A stretch of DNA of 64,000 nucleotides, taken from assembly GCA_052078155.1 (NCBI GenBank), contig JBQJBP010000001.1:434001-498000 (forward strand). The letters are read 5' to 3'. The translations under genes were made by a program, and so were the position numbers. The notes beneath the pieces were generated by a model, which saw only the letters and a list, made by a program, of their open reading frames with translations, searched no databases and was not told where the DNA came from. The stretch comes from CAXBMB01 sp052078155 (GTDB taxonomy: Bacteria > Pseudomonadota > Alphaproteobacteria > Kiloniellales > DSM-21159). Below are positions 33,331-42,153 of the stretch, one piece after another (position 1 is the stretch's first letter; each line of letters starts with the position of its first letter).

Positions 33331-35601
33331 ATGTCTTCTGGGGATGAAAAAGCCATCGGGAAAGCCGGTCAGGACAGTCCTGATGGGCAGCCTCAACCGG
33401 ACAGCGCCCCTCAGGAAGCCGCTCAGAGGGACGAGCCTGCTTCGGCAGAGCCGTCAGATGGTGCAACATCTGATGATGCAAAAAGCGTCACCCGAGATGC
33501 CACCGAAGATTCCTCTGAAAACAACCTTTCAGGTGCCGCTGAAGATGCAGTTGTAGCCCCAGACGCTGATGGACCCGCACCGGCATCCACCTCTGCTTCG
33601 TCAACCTCTGATACGACCGCTTCGGAGAGTGCCCAGGCGCCATCCTCCAGCCCGGACAGCGATCCTCCCTTCATCAGCCCGTCCTCCGGGGCTGGCGTCA
33701 TCACCTATTTCTTCCTGTTGGTGATGGCTTTGGGGCTGTTCCTGCCAGGCTTTTTTGAGCTGGGGCCCATTGACCGGGACGAGTCCCGTTTCGCCCAGGC
33801 CACCCAGCAGATGCTGGACAGCGGTGACTTTGTTGACATCCGCTTCCAGGATGAACCGCGCCACAAAAAACCAGCCGGGATCTATTGGATGCAGGCTGCA
33901 GCCGTCAAGCTGTTGAGCCAGTATCAGGACGTCCAGATCTGGATGTTCAGGGTGCCCTCCCTGATCGGGGCCACGCTGTCGGTCTTGCTTACAGCCTGGA
34001 TAGGTGGCTTTCTTTTCAACAGGCGGGTGGCCTTCCTGGCCGGCAGCATGATGGCCGGTTGTCTGCTGTTAGGGGTTGAGGCCCGCATGGCCAAGACCGA
34101 CGCCATGCAGCTGGCCTTTATCCTGTTGGCCCAGGGCGCGTTGGCCAAGATCTATCTGGCAGAAAAGGCCGGGGCTGAGCGGCGGCGAGGACCGGCCTAT
34201 CTCTTCTGGTTCGCCCAGGGGGTGGCCTTTTTGCTGAAGGGGCCTCTGGCCTTGCTGGTCAGTGGCGGCACGCTGCTGTTCCTGATTGGGGCGGAGCGAC
34301 GGATCGCCTGGCTCAAGCGGCTGGAATGGGGCAGGGGGTTGCTGCTGTTCCTGCTGATTGCTGCGCCCTGGTACATTGCCATCACCATCGAAACCCAGGG
34401 AGCCTTCTTTGAAGAGGCACTGGGCCGGGATTTGTTGGGCAAGGTCGCCAGTGGACAGGAGAGCCACGGGGCACCGCCTGGTTATTACTTTGGTGTCTTC
34501 TGGCTGACGTTCTGGCCCTTTTCTCTGCTGGCAGGCCTGGTCATGCCGGATGTCTGGCGGCAGCGGAAGATGCCTGCCGTGCTCTTCTGTTTTGCCTGGG
34601 TGCTGCTGCCCTGGCTGATTTTTGAGCTGGTGCCGACCAAACTGCCTCACTATGTGCTGCCGACCTATCCAGCCATTGCCCTGCTGGCAGCGGCAGGCAT
34701 GCTGCTGGGCTGGGGAGACAATCCGGGCAAGGTGGTGCTCTGGCGGCGACGTATCCTTCTGGGCGTTTTCCTGCTGGTCACATTCCTGCTGATGGTGGCC
34801 ATTCCGGCGGTGTTCTGGGTGGCAGAAGGTCAACCCAACCTCTGGTCATTCCTGGGCCTGCTGGGGCCCCTGGCCATCCTGATCGGGCTGGTGAAGTTCC
34901 GCAACCGCCTGTCGCCTAATGCGCTCTACGGCCTGTGTCTGGGTGGGGCCACGCTGCTTTTTGTCACCACTTACCAATGGGTTTTGCCCAATCTGTCCAC
35001 CGTCTGGCTGTCTCCGCGCATTGTAACGGAAGTCAACCAGCTGAAACGCTGTGAGCAGCCGTCCCTGACCGTTGCAGGCTACGGGGAGCCCTCTTTGGTG
35101 TTCCTGTTCGGCAAGGAAGTCCACTTTGGGAACGCAGAGGCCGTCGGGCAGCAGCTGATAGATGATGGCCGCTGCGGTCTGGCTTTGGTGTCTGAGAAAT
35201 ATGTGAGCTATTTCAAGGACTTCATGACTCAGGCTCAGGCGCCGGTTGAGGTGGTTGGAAGCCTGTCCGGTATCAACTATTCAAAGGGCAAGCCCCTTAA
35301 CCTCACCTTCTACCAGTTGGTGGATGCGCCGTCGTCTCCGGCGGTGCCGGTGAAACCCCAGGACACACCGCCGCCTGCGCCGGATCTCTCATCTCCTAAA
35401 CTGGCTCCGCAAGACAAAGCGCCAGTTTCTCCTGTTCAGCCCGACAGCGAAAGCGACAGCAGCCCAGCGGGGGCGCCAGCGGATGGCAGCAGTCCTGCTG
35501 AACCGAGCAAAGACAGCCCTGCAAGTTCACCCGCCGGAGACAGCCAGGGCGGGCAGGATACGCAACCCAACAGCACGACCACAGGTAAAGCGCCTTCATG
35601 A
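33331..35601 (+). CDS. ArnT-like (GT83) membrane glycosyltransferase with long disordered tails
   Basis: The central about 500 residues match the PMT/ArnT family. The early motif IDRDESRFAQATQQMLDSGD, with its acidic pair, is followed by FQDEPRHKKPAGIYWMQA, the hallmark of lipid A glycosyltransferases, then about 12 membrane helices and a C-terminal soluble part. The enzyme should transfer a sugar from a polyprenyl carrier to lipid A or another envelope lipid in the periplasm. What is odd is the length: about 110 N-terminal residues (Asp/Ser/Ala-rich, DSPDGQPQPDSAPQEAAQ) and about 110 C-terminal residues (Pro/Ser-rich, SSPAGAPADGSSPAEPS) are low-complexity additions. Typical ArnT is about 550 residues, this is 756. 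It overlaps the PAP2 gene by 4 nt. Confidence 0.88.
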   Translation: MSSGDEKAIGKAGQDSPDGQPQPDSAPQEAAQRDEPASAEPSDGATSDDAKSVTRDATEDSSENNLSGAAEDAVVAPDADGPAPASTSASSTSDTTASESAQAPSSSPDSDPPFISPSSGAGVITYFFLLVMALGLFLPGFFELGPIDRDESRFAQATQQMLDSGDFVDIRFQDEPRHKKPAGIYWMQAAAVKLLSQYQDVQIWMFRVPSLIGATLSVLLTAWIGGFLFNRRVAFLAGSMMAGCLLLGVEARMAKTDAMQLAFILLAQGALAKIYLAEKAGAERRRGPAYLFWFAQGVAFLLKGPLALLVSGGTLLFLIGAERRIAWLKRLEWGRGLLLFLLIAAPWYIAITIETQGAFFEEALGRDLLGKVASGQESHGAPPGYYFGVFWLTFWPFSLLAGLVMPDVWRQRKMPAVLFCFAWVLLPWLIFELVPTKLPHYVLPTYPAIALLAAAGMLLGWGDNPGKVVLWRRRILLGVFLLVTFLLMVAIPAVFWVAEGQPNLWSFLGLLGPLAILIGLVKFRNRLSPNALYGLCLGGATLLFVTTYQWVLPNLSTVWLSPRIVTEVNQLKRCEQPSLTVAGYGEPSLVFLFGKEVHFGNAEAVGQQLIDDGRCGLALVSEKYVSYFKDFMTQAQAPVEVVGSLSGINYSKGKPLNLTFYQLVDAPSSPAVPVKPQDTPPPAPDLSSPKLAPQDKAPVSPVQPDSESDSSPAGAPADGSSPAEPSKDSPASSPAGDSQGGQDTQPNSTTTGKAPS

Positions 35602-36347
35602 TTTTCCGCACCTCCGTCTTTTCCCCAGTCGCAGAGTTCTGGTGCGGCTTGTCCCTGCTTGGGCGCTACACCATTGCGTTGCTGGCGATCTTCATCTCCA
35701 TCCTTGTGATTGATTTGCCGCTCTCCCTGTTCTTCCGGTGGGCTGAGGGACCGGTGGTTGACTTTGGCCGGGCCATTACGGATCTGGCCAAGTCGAAAGG
35801 CTGGCTGATTGGCAGCGGTTTGCTGGTTCTCTTTTTCACCTATCGGGCTGTGTTTTCGGGCCATCGTCCGGGCGGAAGGCTCTACCGATGGATTGCTGCA
35901 GCGGCAGGCTTCTGGTTCCTGGCCATCGCCGGATCCGGCATTTTGACCAACCTGCTCAAGATTTTCTTTGGGCGCGCCCGGCCCAAGATTTTTCAGCAGG
36001 AGGGGTTTTTCGGTTTTGACCCCTTCGCTTTTGATGCCGCCTGGCATTCCTTTCCCTCCGGGCATGGCAACACGGCCTTTGTACTGGCCATCCTCTTTTC
36101 ACTGTTCCTGCCACGTTGGCGCGCCTGGGCCTGGGGACTTTTTACCTTCCTGGCCCTGCAAAGGGTGGTAGTGAATGCCCATTATCTGAGTGATGTCATT
36201 GCCGGTGCTGTGGTGGCCTGTGTGACCAGTTATTGGTTGGCGCAGGCCTTTGCTGCGCGCGGATGGGTCTTCGTCCGTTCAGCCAGCGGAAAGCTGACCC
36301 TGGCCGCGCCGGGCAGGCTCCTGCGGCGAAAGCTGGGCCTGGCTTAA
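35598..36347 (+). CDS. PAP2-family membrane phosphatase (lipid phosphatase, LpxE-like or Und-PP type)
   Basis: This 249-residue protein of about five or six membrane helices has the three PAP2 motifs: KIFFGRARP (KX6RP), FPSGHGNTAF (PSGH) and RVVVNAHYLSDV (SRX5HX3D form, with the catalytic His and Asp). It overlaps the ArnT-like gene by ATGA, so the two are translationally coupled. It likely removes a phosphate from lipid A (1- or 4'-position, LpxE/LpxF-like) or from an undecaprenyl carrier, which fits a step before or after sugar addition. Which lipid it acts on cannot be told from sequence. It is the last gene of the module. The following M81 gene starts 136 nt later. Confidence 0.85.
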   Translation: MIFRTSVFSPVAEFWCGLSLLGRYTIALLAIFISILVIDLPLSLFFRWAEGPVVDFGRAITDLAKSKGWLIGSGLLVLFFTYRAVFSGHRPGGRLYRWIAAAAGFWFLAIAGSGILTNLLKIFFGRARPKIFQQEGFFGFDPFAFDAAWHSFPSGHGNTAFVLAILFSLFLPRWRAWAWGLFTFLALQRVVVNAHYLSDVIAGAVVACVTSYWLAQAFAARGWVFVRSASGKLTLAAPGRLLRRKLGLA

Positions 36348-36482
36348 GCATTCCTTTAAGGCCACCCCCTGTTTTCAACCCTCATCACAAGTCCTTTGGG
36401 GGGAAGGCGCGACTGGTTTTCTTGGGTTTTGTGCCACAGCCCGCTAATCTGCCTGCAAACAGATCAGGGGGAGTAAGCAGGC

Positions 36483-37979
36483 ATGGTCATCGCGGTTGCC
36501 GGATTTCAGCACGAAACCAACACCTTTGCGCCATCTAAGGCCGATTACAGAGCCTTTGCGATCGGGGGTGGCTATCCGGAACTGACGGAAGGAGCAGCCA
36601 TTCTGGAGCGGTTCCAGGGGCTGAACATTCCTGCTTCCGGTGCCATCGCAACCTTTCAGGCCGCAGAAAAGGAAATCCTGCCCCTGATCTGGGCCGGGGC
36701 AACGCCCTCAGCCCATGTCACCGATGATGCCTTTGAACGGATCACAGGAGCCATGCTGGCAGGCCTGACAGAGGGTCTGGAGGAGGTGGAGGCCGTCTAT
36801 CTGGATCTGCACGGCGCCATGGTGACGGAAAGCTATGAAGATGGAGAAGGCGAGATCCTGCGCCGGGTGCGGGAGGTGATTGGTCCGGACGTGCCCCTGG
36901 TCGCCAGTCTTGATCTGCATGCCAACGTCACGCCGCAGATGATAGAGCTGGCGGATTGTCTGGTGGCCTACCTGACCTATCCCCATGTGGATATGGCCGA
37001 TACCGGGGTCAGGGCCGCCACCATCCTGCTGAACCTGCTGGATGGTTTGACCCTCAACAAGGCCTATCGTCAGCTGCCCTTCCTCATTCCCCTCAACAGC
37101 GGCTGCAGTTTGATTGAGCCGGCCGCGAGCCTCTATCAGGCTGTCAAGCAGGCCGATGGACAAGATGCGGTCAGCCTGTCTTTTGCCGCCGGGTTCGGCC
37201 CCGCTGACATTCATCACTGCGGTCCCTCTGTTTTTGCCTATGACAGTGACGAAACCAAAGCTCAGGAGCTTTGTGACCGCTTTTATGAGGCGGTTCTGGC
37301 GGAAGAGGGCGCCTTTGCCGGCGGGGTGCTGCCCGCAGAAACGGCGGTGCGCCAGGCGATCATCAAGTCACAGGCTGCGGCTAAACCCATTGTTTTGGCG
37401 GACACCCAGGACAATCCGGGGGCCGGCGGCAACGGGGATACCGTTGGCTTGCTGGAGGAGTTGATTGCGCAGCAGGCGCCCAACACCGTCTTTGGCCTGT
37501 TGATTGACCGGGAAACAGCAGAAGCGGCCCACAAAGCCGGGGAAGGGGCCAGAGTTACCCTGTCTCTGGGCGCCAAAAGCGGCATTCCCGGCCACCGACC
37601 CCTGGAGCGGGAGATGACGGTGCTGAAGCTGGGGGACGGGCAGTTCCGGTGCGACGGGCCCTTCTATAAGGGAGCCAGCATGCAGCTGGGACCTATGGCT
37701 TTGCTGGAGGTCGGGGGCATTAAGGTGGCGGTTGCGTCAAAGAAAACCCAGACCGCTGACCAGGAGATGTTCCGGCATCTGGGGGTCGACCCCAAAGAGT
37801 GCGCCCTGGTGGTGGTAAAATCTTCTGTGCACTTCCGTGCTGATTTCCAGCCATTGTCTGAGGAGGTGTTGGTCGCCGTGGCACCGGGGCCAAATCCTGT
37901 CGACCATCTGGAACTGGACTACAAAAACCTGCGCGCAGGTCAGCGTATCATGCCTTTAGGCCCCGTGCAGGCGGGCTGA
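36483..37979 (+). CDS. M81-family metallopeptidase (MlrC-like)
   Basis: This 498-residue protein shows the M81/DUF1485 layout. N-terminal IAVAGFQHETNTFAPSKADY carries the first metal histidine in HETNTF. VEAVYLDLHGAMVTE and VASLDLHANVTPQM carry further ligands (DLHG, DLH). ADTQDNPGAGGNGDTVGLLEELI opens the C-terminal MlrC domain. MlrC of Sphingomonas degrades the linear product of microcystin, but most homologues have no known substrate and occur in bacteria without microcystin metabolism. A role in cleaving a small peptide or amide is the most that can be said. It stands alone, and the start ATG 36483 is preceded by GGGGGAG. Confidence 0.85.
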   Translation: MVIAVAGFQHETNTFAPSKADYRAFAIGGGYPELTEGAAILERFQGLNIPASGAIATFQAAEKEILPLIWAGATPSAHVTDDAFERITGAMLAGLTEGLEEVEAVYLDLHGAMVTESYEDGEGEILRRVREVIGPDVPLVASLDLHANVTPQMIELADCLVAYLTYPHVDMADTGVRAATILLNLLDGLTLNKAYRQLPFLIPLNSGCSLIEPAASLYQAVKQADGQDAVSLSFAAGFGPADIHHCGPSVFAYDSDETKAQELCDRFYEAVLAEEGAFAGGVLPAETAVRQAIIKSQAAAKPIVLADTQDNPGAGGNGDTVGLLEELIAQQAPNTVFGLLIDRETAEAAHKAGEGARVTLSLGAKSGIPGHRPLEREMTVLKLGDGQFRCDGPFYKGASMQLGPMALLEVGGIKVAVASKKTQTADQEMFRHLGVDPKECALVVVKSSVHFRADFQPLSEEVLVAVAPGPNPVDHLELDYKNLRAGQRIMPLGPVQAG

Positions 37980-38088
37980 TGTGCCAGCCAGACTCTAACC
38001 CCAGGCGGAGCACGGTCTAACAGCTGCATGAGCTGACGTCACGTTTTGCGAGATATCGCCTGATCGATCCGTTTGAATGGGGCTGCCT

Positions 38089-38673
38089 TCAGGCGGATGC
38101 TTCTTCTGGCCGGATATCGTCATCATAGTCGACAGTTTCCCAGATGGATTTTGCCTGGGGCAGATGCCGGTTGGCTGCCGGGAAATTTGCAGGGAAGCTA
38201 AAGTGAGACATCAGCATGTCGATTTGCTCCCCGTTAGACGATAAGGGGGCGATGAAACGGTAGTAGGCTGTCATGGTTCCGTCATTCAGCGGAACCTGGC
38301 ATTTACACAGCACCGGTTGTCGGACGTCCAGGATCTGGTTGTAGGTGGTTTCCAACTGCAGCAGATAGCGTTCATCATAGAGCTGCTTTGCCGCTTTACC
38401 GGTCACATCGCGGCCAAAATGGCGCGTGATCTCCGTGCCCAGCAGTCTTGCCCGGTAAACCACAGGGTTCTGGTCCAGCAGGACATCCACAAGGCTGATG
38501 TTGGGAAGCAGTTTTGGGATGTCCAGCGGGTCAATGTCAGCCCTTTTGGGCAGAACACCTCTATGCGTTTTTGACCGCCAATAAGACAGAAAGGCCTGCT
38601 GTTCTTCGTTGAGAACCTGCTGGCGCAGAGCGGGAATCGGTTGCGGCACGCAATCAACCGAGTGAATCATCAA
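38089..38673 (-). CDS. PAS_5-family sensory protein
   Basis: This 194-residue soluble protein matches the alphaproteobacterial PAS_5 family. AFLSYWRSKTHRGVLPKRAD is followed by the family signature DIDPLDIPKLLPNISLVDVL. Next come YRARLLGTEITRHFGRDVTGK and the PAS core up to about residue 150. It has no output domain, so it is a PAS-only protein that presumably passes a signal to another protein or binds a small ligand. The start may be either of two ATGs (MMIHSVD). A CtrA-type site lies about 285 nt upstream in an AT-rich spacer. Function unknown; family assignment is good. Confidence 0.78.
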   Translation of the reverse strand: MMIHSVDCVPQPIPALRQQVLNEEQQAFLSYWRSKTHRGVLPKRADIDPLDIPKLLPNISLVDVLLDQNPVVYRARLLGTEITRHFGRDVTGKAAKQLYDERYLLQLETTYNQILDVRQPVLCKCQVPLNDGTMTAYYRFIAPLSSNGEQIDMLMSHFSFPANFPAANRHLPQAKSIWETVDYDDDIRPEEASA

Positions 38674-38957
38674 ACACCTACAAACACTTTTGAGATTGGT
38701 TTCTGCTTTGGGTGATTGTGCGAGACCCGGACGGCAGGAACCAACTCGTAACAGATTTCTTTAAACAAACGTCAGTTCGCTGGATTGATGGATGTTGACA
38801 CAGCGCGTTTGTCTGGGATGGGACGGGCACTAACACCCGTTGTTTCGTTTATTCTAGCGCTATTTTGCCCATAATGAAAAAGCCCAAACGCACACAATTT
38901 TCCTAAAATAAAATCTTCATTTTTAAGTGCTTGAATGTAACCGGGAATTTGAATTGT

Positions 38958-38973
38958 TTAAACAACTATTAAC
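38958..38973 (+). promoter_or_regulatory. CtrA-type binding site TTAA-N7-TTAAC
   Basis: TTAA at 38958, seven bases (acaacta) and TTAAC at 38969-38973 match the full CtrA consensus known from Caulobacter. It overlaps a perfect 12-bp palindrome, TTGTTTAAACAA (38954-38965). It lies in an unusually AT-rich 450-nt spacer (38674-39121) between the PAS_5 gene and the rhomboid gene, which holds no other gene. Confidence 0.5.
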
Positions 38974-39121
38974 CTCAAATAATTGAAATTTCGGCATATT
39001 TTCCAGATAAAACGCAGATTGTACCTGGGATTTTTTTCTTTTTTTGCGGTGGATGAAGATGTCACTTCAGGCAATTTGACGTTCGAAACACCTGCCTTAG
39101 TCCGCCCTGGAGTCTGCAACG

Positions 39122-39859
39122 TCAGGACTTGGATTTTGGTTTCCTGTTGAGCCGAATGCCGCGCGGGGGGCGACGACCATCAAACAGCGGTACGGTTTTG
39201 TAGCGAAAGGGGACAACCAGCCCCATGCCGACGAGGAAGCCCCCGATGTGGGCCCACCAGGCAACGCCAGCCATGTCTGCAGAACTGCCGGCAGCAGAGA
39301 GAACCTGCATGGCAAACCAGAAAATCAGCAGCACAAAGGCCGGAACAAACAGTGGGATAAAGAAGATCGGCACCAGGACTTTGGCCCGGGGGTGCAGGAG
39401 CAGGTAAGCCCCCAGGACCCCCGAAATGGCTCCGGACGCGCCAACAGTGGGGATGCGAGATCCAGGATCAGCGGCAAAGTGGATCAGCCCGGCTGCCAAT
39501 CCACACAGCAGGTAAAAGACCAGAAAGCGTTTATGGCCCATGGCGTCTTCAATGTTGTCGCCGAAAACCCACAGAAACAACATGTTTCCCGCCAGGTGCA
39601 GGAAGCCGCCATGGAGGAACTGGCTGCTGAAAAGGGTCAGAAAGCTGGGAACCTGATAAAGGTCCGATGCCAGTTGATCTTGCCCGGAAAAGACCGCAGG
39701 GATGAAGCCCCAGCCAAATACCGTCTCCAGAAATCCTCGCTGTCCCTCAGAAACGCTGACGCCAAAGATCAGAATGTTGAGCAGAATGAGGCCCCAGGTT
39801 ACCCAGGGCCGCGCAATCAGCCGCCGGGGATTGTTGTCGTAAAGAGGCAGGAAACTCAT
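39122..39859 (-). CDS. Rhomboid-family intramembrane serine protease
   Basis: This 245-residue protein with six to seven membrane helices has the rhomboid motifs HGGFLHLAGNMLFLWVFGDN (oxyanion HxxxN region, residues 83-102), catalytic serine in TVGASGAISGVLGAY (S142) and the catalytic histidine in WWAHIGGFLVGM (H204). All active-site residues are in place, so it should cut membrane proteins within the bilayer. The C-terminal basic tail (RRPPRGIRLNRKPKSKS) is cytosolic. It stands alone between AT-rich spacers. Substrate unknown. The long first loop is of the size usual in bacterial GlpG-like and YqgP-like enzymes. Confidence 0.92.
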   Translation of the reverse strand: MSFLPLYDNNPRRLIARPWVTWGLILLNILIFGVSVSEGQRGFLETVFGWGFIPAVFSGQDQLASDLYQVPSFLTLFSSQFLHGGFLHLAGNMLFLWVFGDNIEDAMGHKRFLVFYLLCGLAAGLIHFAADPGSRIPTVGASGAISGVLGAYLLLHPRAKVLVPIFFIPLFVPAFVLLIFWFAMQVLSAAGSSADMAGVAWWAHIGGFLVGMGLVVPFRYKTVPLFDGRRPPRGIRLNRKPKSKS

Positions 39860-40196
39860 GCTGCAGAATGCCTTTGTATAAACAATTCAGTTAGTTGAGG
39901 GTGTTTCTTGGCTTAGGGTAACTGTGCCTGCAACCAGAGACTTAACCTCTCAGAGGGCGTTGATCGCATAAAAAGGCACGGGAAGAGAAGCACTGTCCTG
40001 CTCGGCTTGCTCAGATGGCTTAAAGCTGGATTGCAGAGGCCTGTCCAACGGCGGACCTGTCAGATGGGAAGGCGGGAAGAGAGTTCCCATCTAATTGTCC
40101 CGCCGCCCTGAAGTTGCCAAGAGCCTTTCATCTTTGTGCCTTTCTTTGCCGCTTTCCTGCCACCGTGGCGGTGGCAGGTTTGCGAGGTACAGGGGT
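39860..40196. other. Spacer between the rhomboid gene and the L,D-transpeptidase gene, with a hairpin near the start
   Basis: These 337 nt have no gene. A perfect 9-bp hairpin, CCTGCCACC and GGTGGCAGG with a 5-nt loop (40156-40178), ends 18 nt before the ATG of the transpeptidase-like gene. It could affect translation there, or it may end a transcript. Confidence 0.4.
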
Positions 40197-40985
40197 ATGA
40201 AGGAGAAAGCAGGGCGCAGGGTGGCCATTGTTTCTGGTGTTGCTGCTTTGCTGACGATTTCAACTGCTTTGGGTCTCTGGCTGCTTGAACGCAGGTCTCC
40301 CGAGGGGCAGGGAGACCTGACGGAGGCGCGAAACCCCGGTGCGGGTCGGCCGCAGGCTCTGGTCGAAGGACCCCTGGATGGAGCTGACTTTGCCAGGCAA
40401 AGACCTCTGTTCCTGCGACTGTTCAAGCAAGAATCGCTACTGGAGATGTGGGTGCAGGAGGATGGTCGCTGGACGCTGCTCAAAGAGTTTGAGATTTGCC
40501 GCTGGGCCGGAAAGCTGGGCCCAAAGGAACGCGAAGGAGATCACCAGTCACCCGAGGGTTTTTATCTGGTTGGCGAGAAACAGCTCAATCCCAACAGCAG
40601 CTACCATCTCTCGTTCAATCTGGGGTTTCCCAATGTCGTTGAGCGGGCGCAGGGCCGTACAGGCAGCTATCTGATGATCCACGGGGGCTGTCAGTCTGCC
40701 GGTTGTTACGCCATGACGGATGAGGGGGTGGAGGAGATCTACCGTATGGTGGAAGCCGCCCTTGCCGGTGGCCAGCAGGCGGTGCCTGTCCATGTCTTTC
40801 CCTTCCGTCTGACCAATGCAGCCCTGGCGGCCTTTGCACAGGACAGCAGATGGTCTTTCTGGAAGAGCCTGCAACCCGGCTATCAGGCCTTTGAGCGATC
40901 TGGAAATCCGCCAATGATCTATGGCTGTGGTCAAAGCTATGCGGTTCAGCCGGGCGACGGCTGCAAAGCCCTGGCATCCTGGTGA
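40197..40985 (+). CDS. L,D-transpeptidase-family protein (YafK-like), membrane-anchored
   Basis: This protein of about 262 residues begins at ATG 40197 (MKEKAGRRVAIVSG). A single N-terminal membrane helix (about 8-30) is followed by a periplasmic YkuD domain with the catalytic motif MIHGGCQSAGCYAM (H162, S167, G169, C170). The HXGXXXS-G-C spacing is that of YafK/DpaA-type enzymes. E. coli DpaA removes Lpp from peptidoglycan, and other YkuD proteins make 3-3 cross-links. Which reaction this one performs is open. GDHQSPEGFYLVGEKQLNPNS is typical of the YafK group. The gene is transcribed toward xthA, which is convergent. Confidence 0.87.
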   Translation: MKEKAGRRVAIVSGVAALLTISTALGLWLLERRSPEGQGDLTEARNPGAGRPQALVEGPLDGADFARQRPLFLRLFKQESLLEMWVQEDGRWTLLKEFEICRWAGKLGPKEREGDHQSPEGFYLVGEKQLNPNSSYHLSFNLGFPNVVERAQGRTGSYLMIHGGCQSAGCYAMTDEGVEEIYRMVEAALAGGQQAVPVHVFPFRLTNAALAAFAQDSRWSFWKSLQPGYQAFERSGNPPMIYGCGQSYAVQPGDGCKALASW

Positions 40986-41059
40986 ATCATCGGCACAGAA
41001 AAACCCGTTAACAGATTGTTTTTTTGTAACTTAAGCCTTTCCTGGGGCCGCAGGTTCCA

Positions 41060-41851
41060 TCAGTCGGAAAGTTCAATCCACATGGGGGTGTGGTCTGACG
41101 GTTTGGGGGCCTCTTTGTCCTTCGAAGGTTCACGGGGGTCCTTGTCGATGCCGACCGCCACCAGGCGGTCAGCTGCCTGGGCAGACAAGAGGTGGTGGTC
41201 AATGCGAATGCCCAGATCCTTCTGCCAGGCGCCCCGTTGATAGTCCCAGAAGGTGTAGGCCCCATCTTCCTGGTTGAGTGCGCGGAAGGCGTCCACATAC
41301 CCCAGGTTTAGAATGCGCCGGAAAGCCTGACGGCTTTCCAACCGGAAGAGAGCATCGTCTGCCCAGGCCTTGGGATCGTAGCAGTCCCGGTTCTCAGGAA
41401 TGATGTTGTAGTCGCCGGCGAAAATCATGGGCTCTTCGCGTTGCAGCGCCTTTTCGGCCTGAACGCGCAGCCGTTCCATCCAGCTCAGTTTGTAGGGGTA
41501 CTTGAGGCTGTCCACCGGATTGCCGTTGGGCAGATAGAGGGAGGCCACCCGCAGGCCAAAGGTTGTGGCTTCCACATAGCGGGCTTCCTCATCAGTTTCG
41601 TCGCCGGGCAGCCGCTCAATCACATTTTCCAGAGGCGCCTTTGAGAGCAGAGCCACGCCGTTGTAAGCCTTCTGGCCGACCACGGCAGCGTGATAGCCCA
41701 GGGCTTCCACTTCCGCCTTGGGGAAGTTCTCGGTCACGCCTTTGAGTTCCTGCAGCATCAGGACGTCGGGAGAAAAGGTCTCCAGCCAGTTCAGAAAGAT
41801 GGGCAGGCGCGCTTTGACGGAATTGATGTTCCAGGTGGCGAGCTTGACCAT
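41060..41851 (-). CDS. xthA: Exodeoxyribonuclease III
   Basis: This protein of about 263 residues has the exonuclease-endonuclease-phosphatase fold, with MVKLATWNINSVKARLPIF at the start, LQELKG carrying the metal glutamate, FAGDYNII (the D and N of the catalytic set) and the final SDHTPMWIEL histidine. The length is that of ExoIII/Xth. It acts on abasic sites in DNA repair. The longest frame begins at 41938, but AAGGAAAG lies 6 nt before the ATG at 41851, which I take as the start. It precedes erpA on the same strand, an arrangement I recall from other alphaproteobacteria (xth-erpA opposite dgt-argS). Confidence 0.94.
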   Translation of the reverse strand: MVKLATWNINSVKARLPIFLNWLETFSPDVLMLQELKGVTENFPKAEVEALGYHAAVVGQKAYNGVALLSKAPLENVIERLPGDETDEEARYVEATTFGLRVASLYLPNGNPVDSLKYPYKLSWMERLRVQAEKALQREEPMIFAGDYNIIPENRDCYDPKAWADDALFRLESRQAFRRILNLGYVDAFRALNQEDGAYTFWDYQRGAWQKDLGIRIDHHLLSAQAADRLVAVGIDKDPREPSKDKEAPKPSDHTPMWIELSD

Positions 41852-42153
41852 GGTGTACTTTCCTTTGCGGTGACTTCCTGCCGTAGAACAGAGGACAGGT
41901 GGCAGGGGGGAGGGGGTGACGCCCTGAGCGTCTGCCAACTTGTGGCAAAAAATCCGGTTCAGGAAAAGCGTTCTTCTGGGATTAGCGCCAGTGCGGACGT
42001 CGTCAGTCAGCCAGGTTTCTCACTGGAAGAGTCGAATGTTAAGTGTTTTAAATCAAAAACTTGAGGGGTTTTTGTGAGAAACTGATTCGACGACAGCAGC
42101 TGTCAGCAGACAACAATCAGGCTGGAAAGAGGCGTATGATTATTTTGCTGGCG

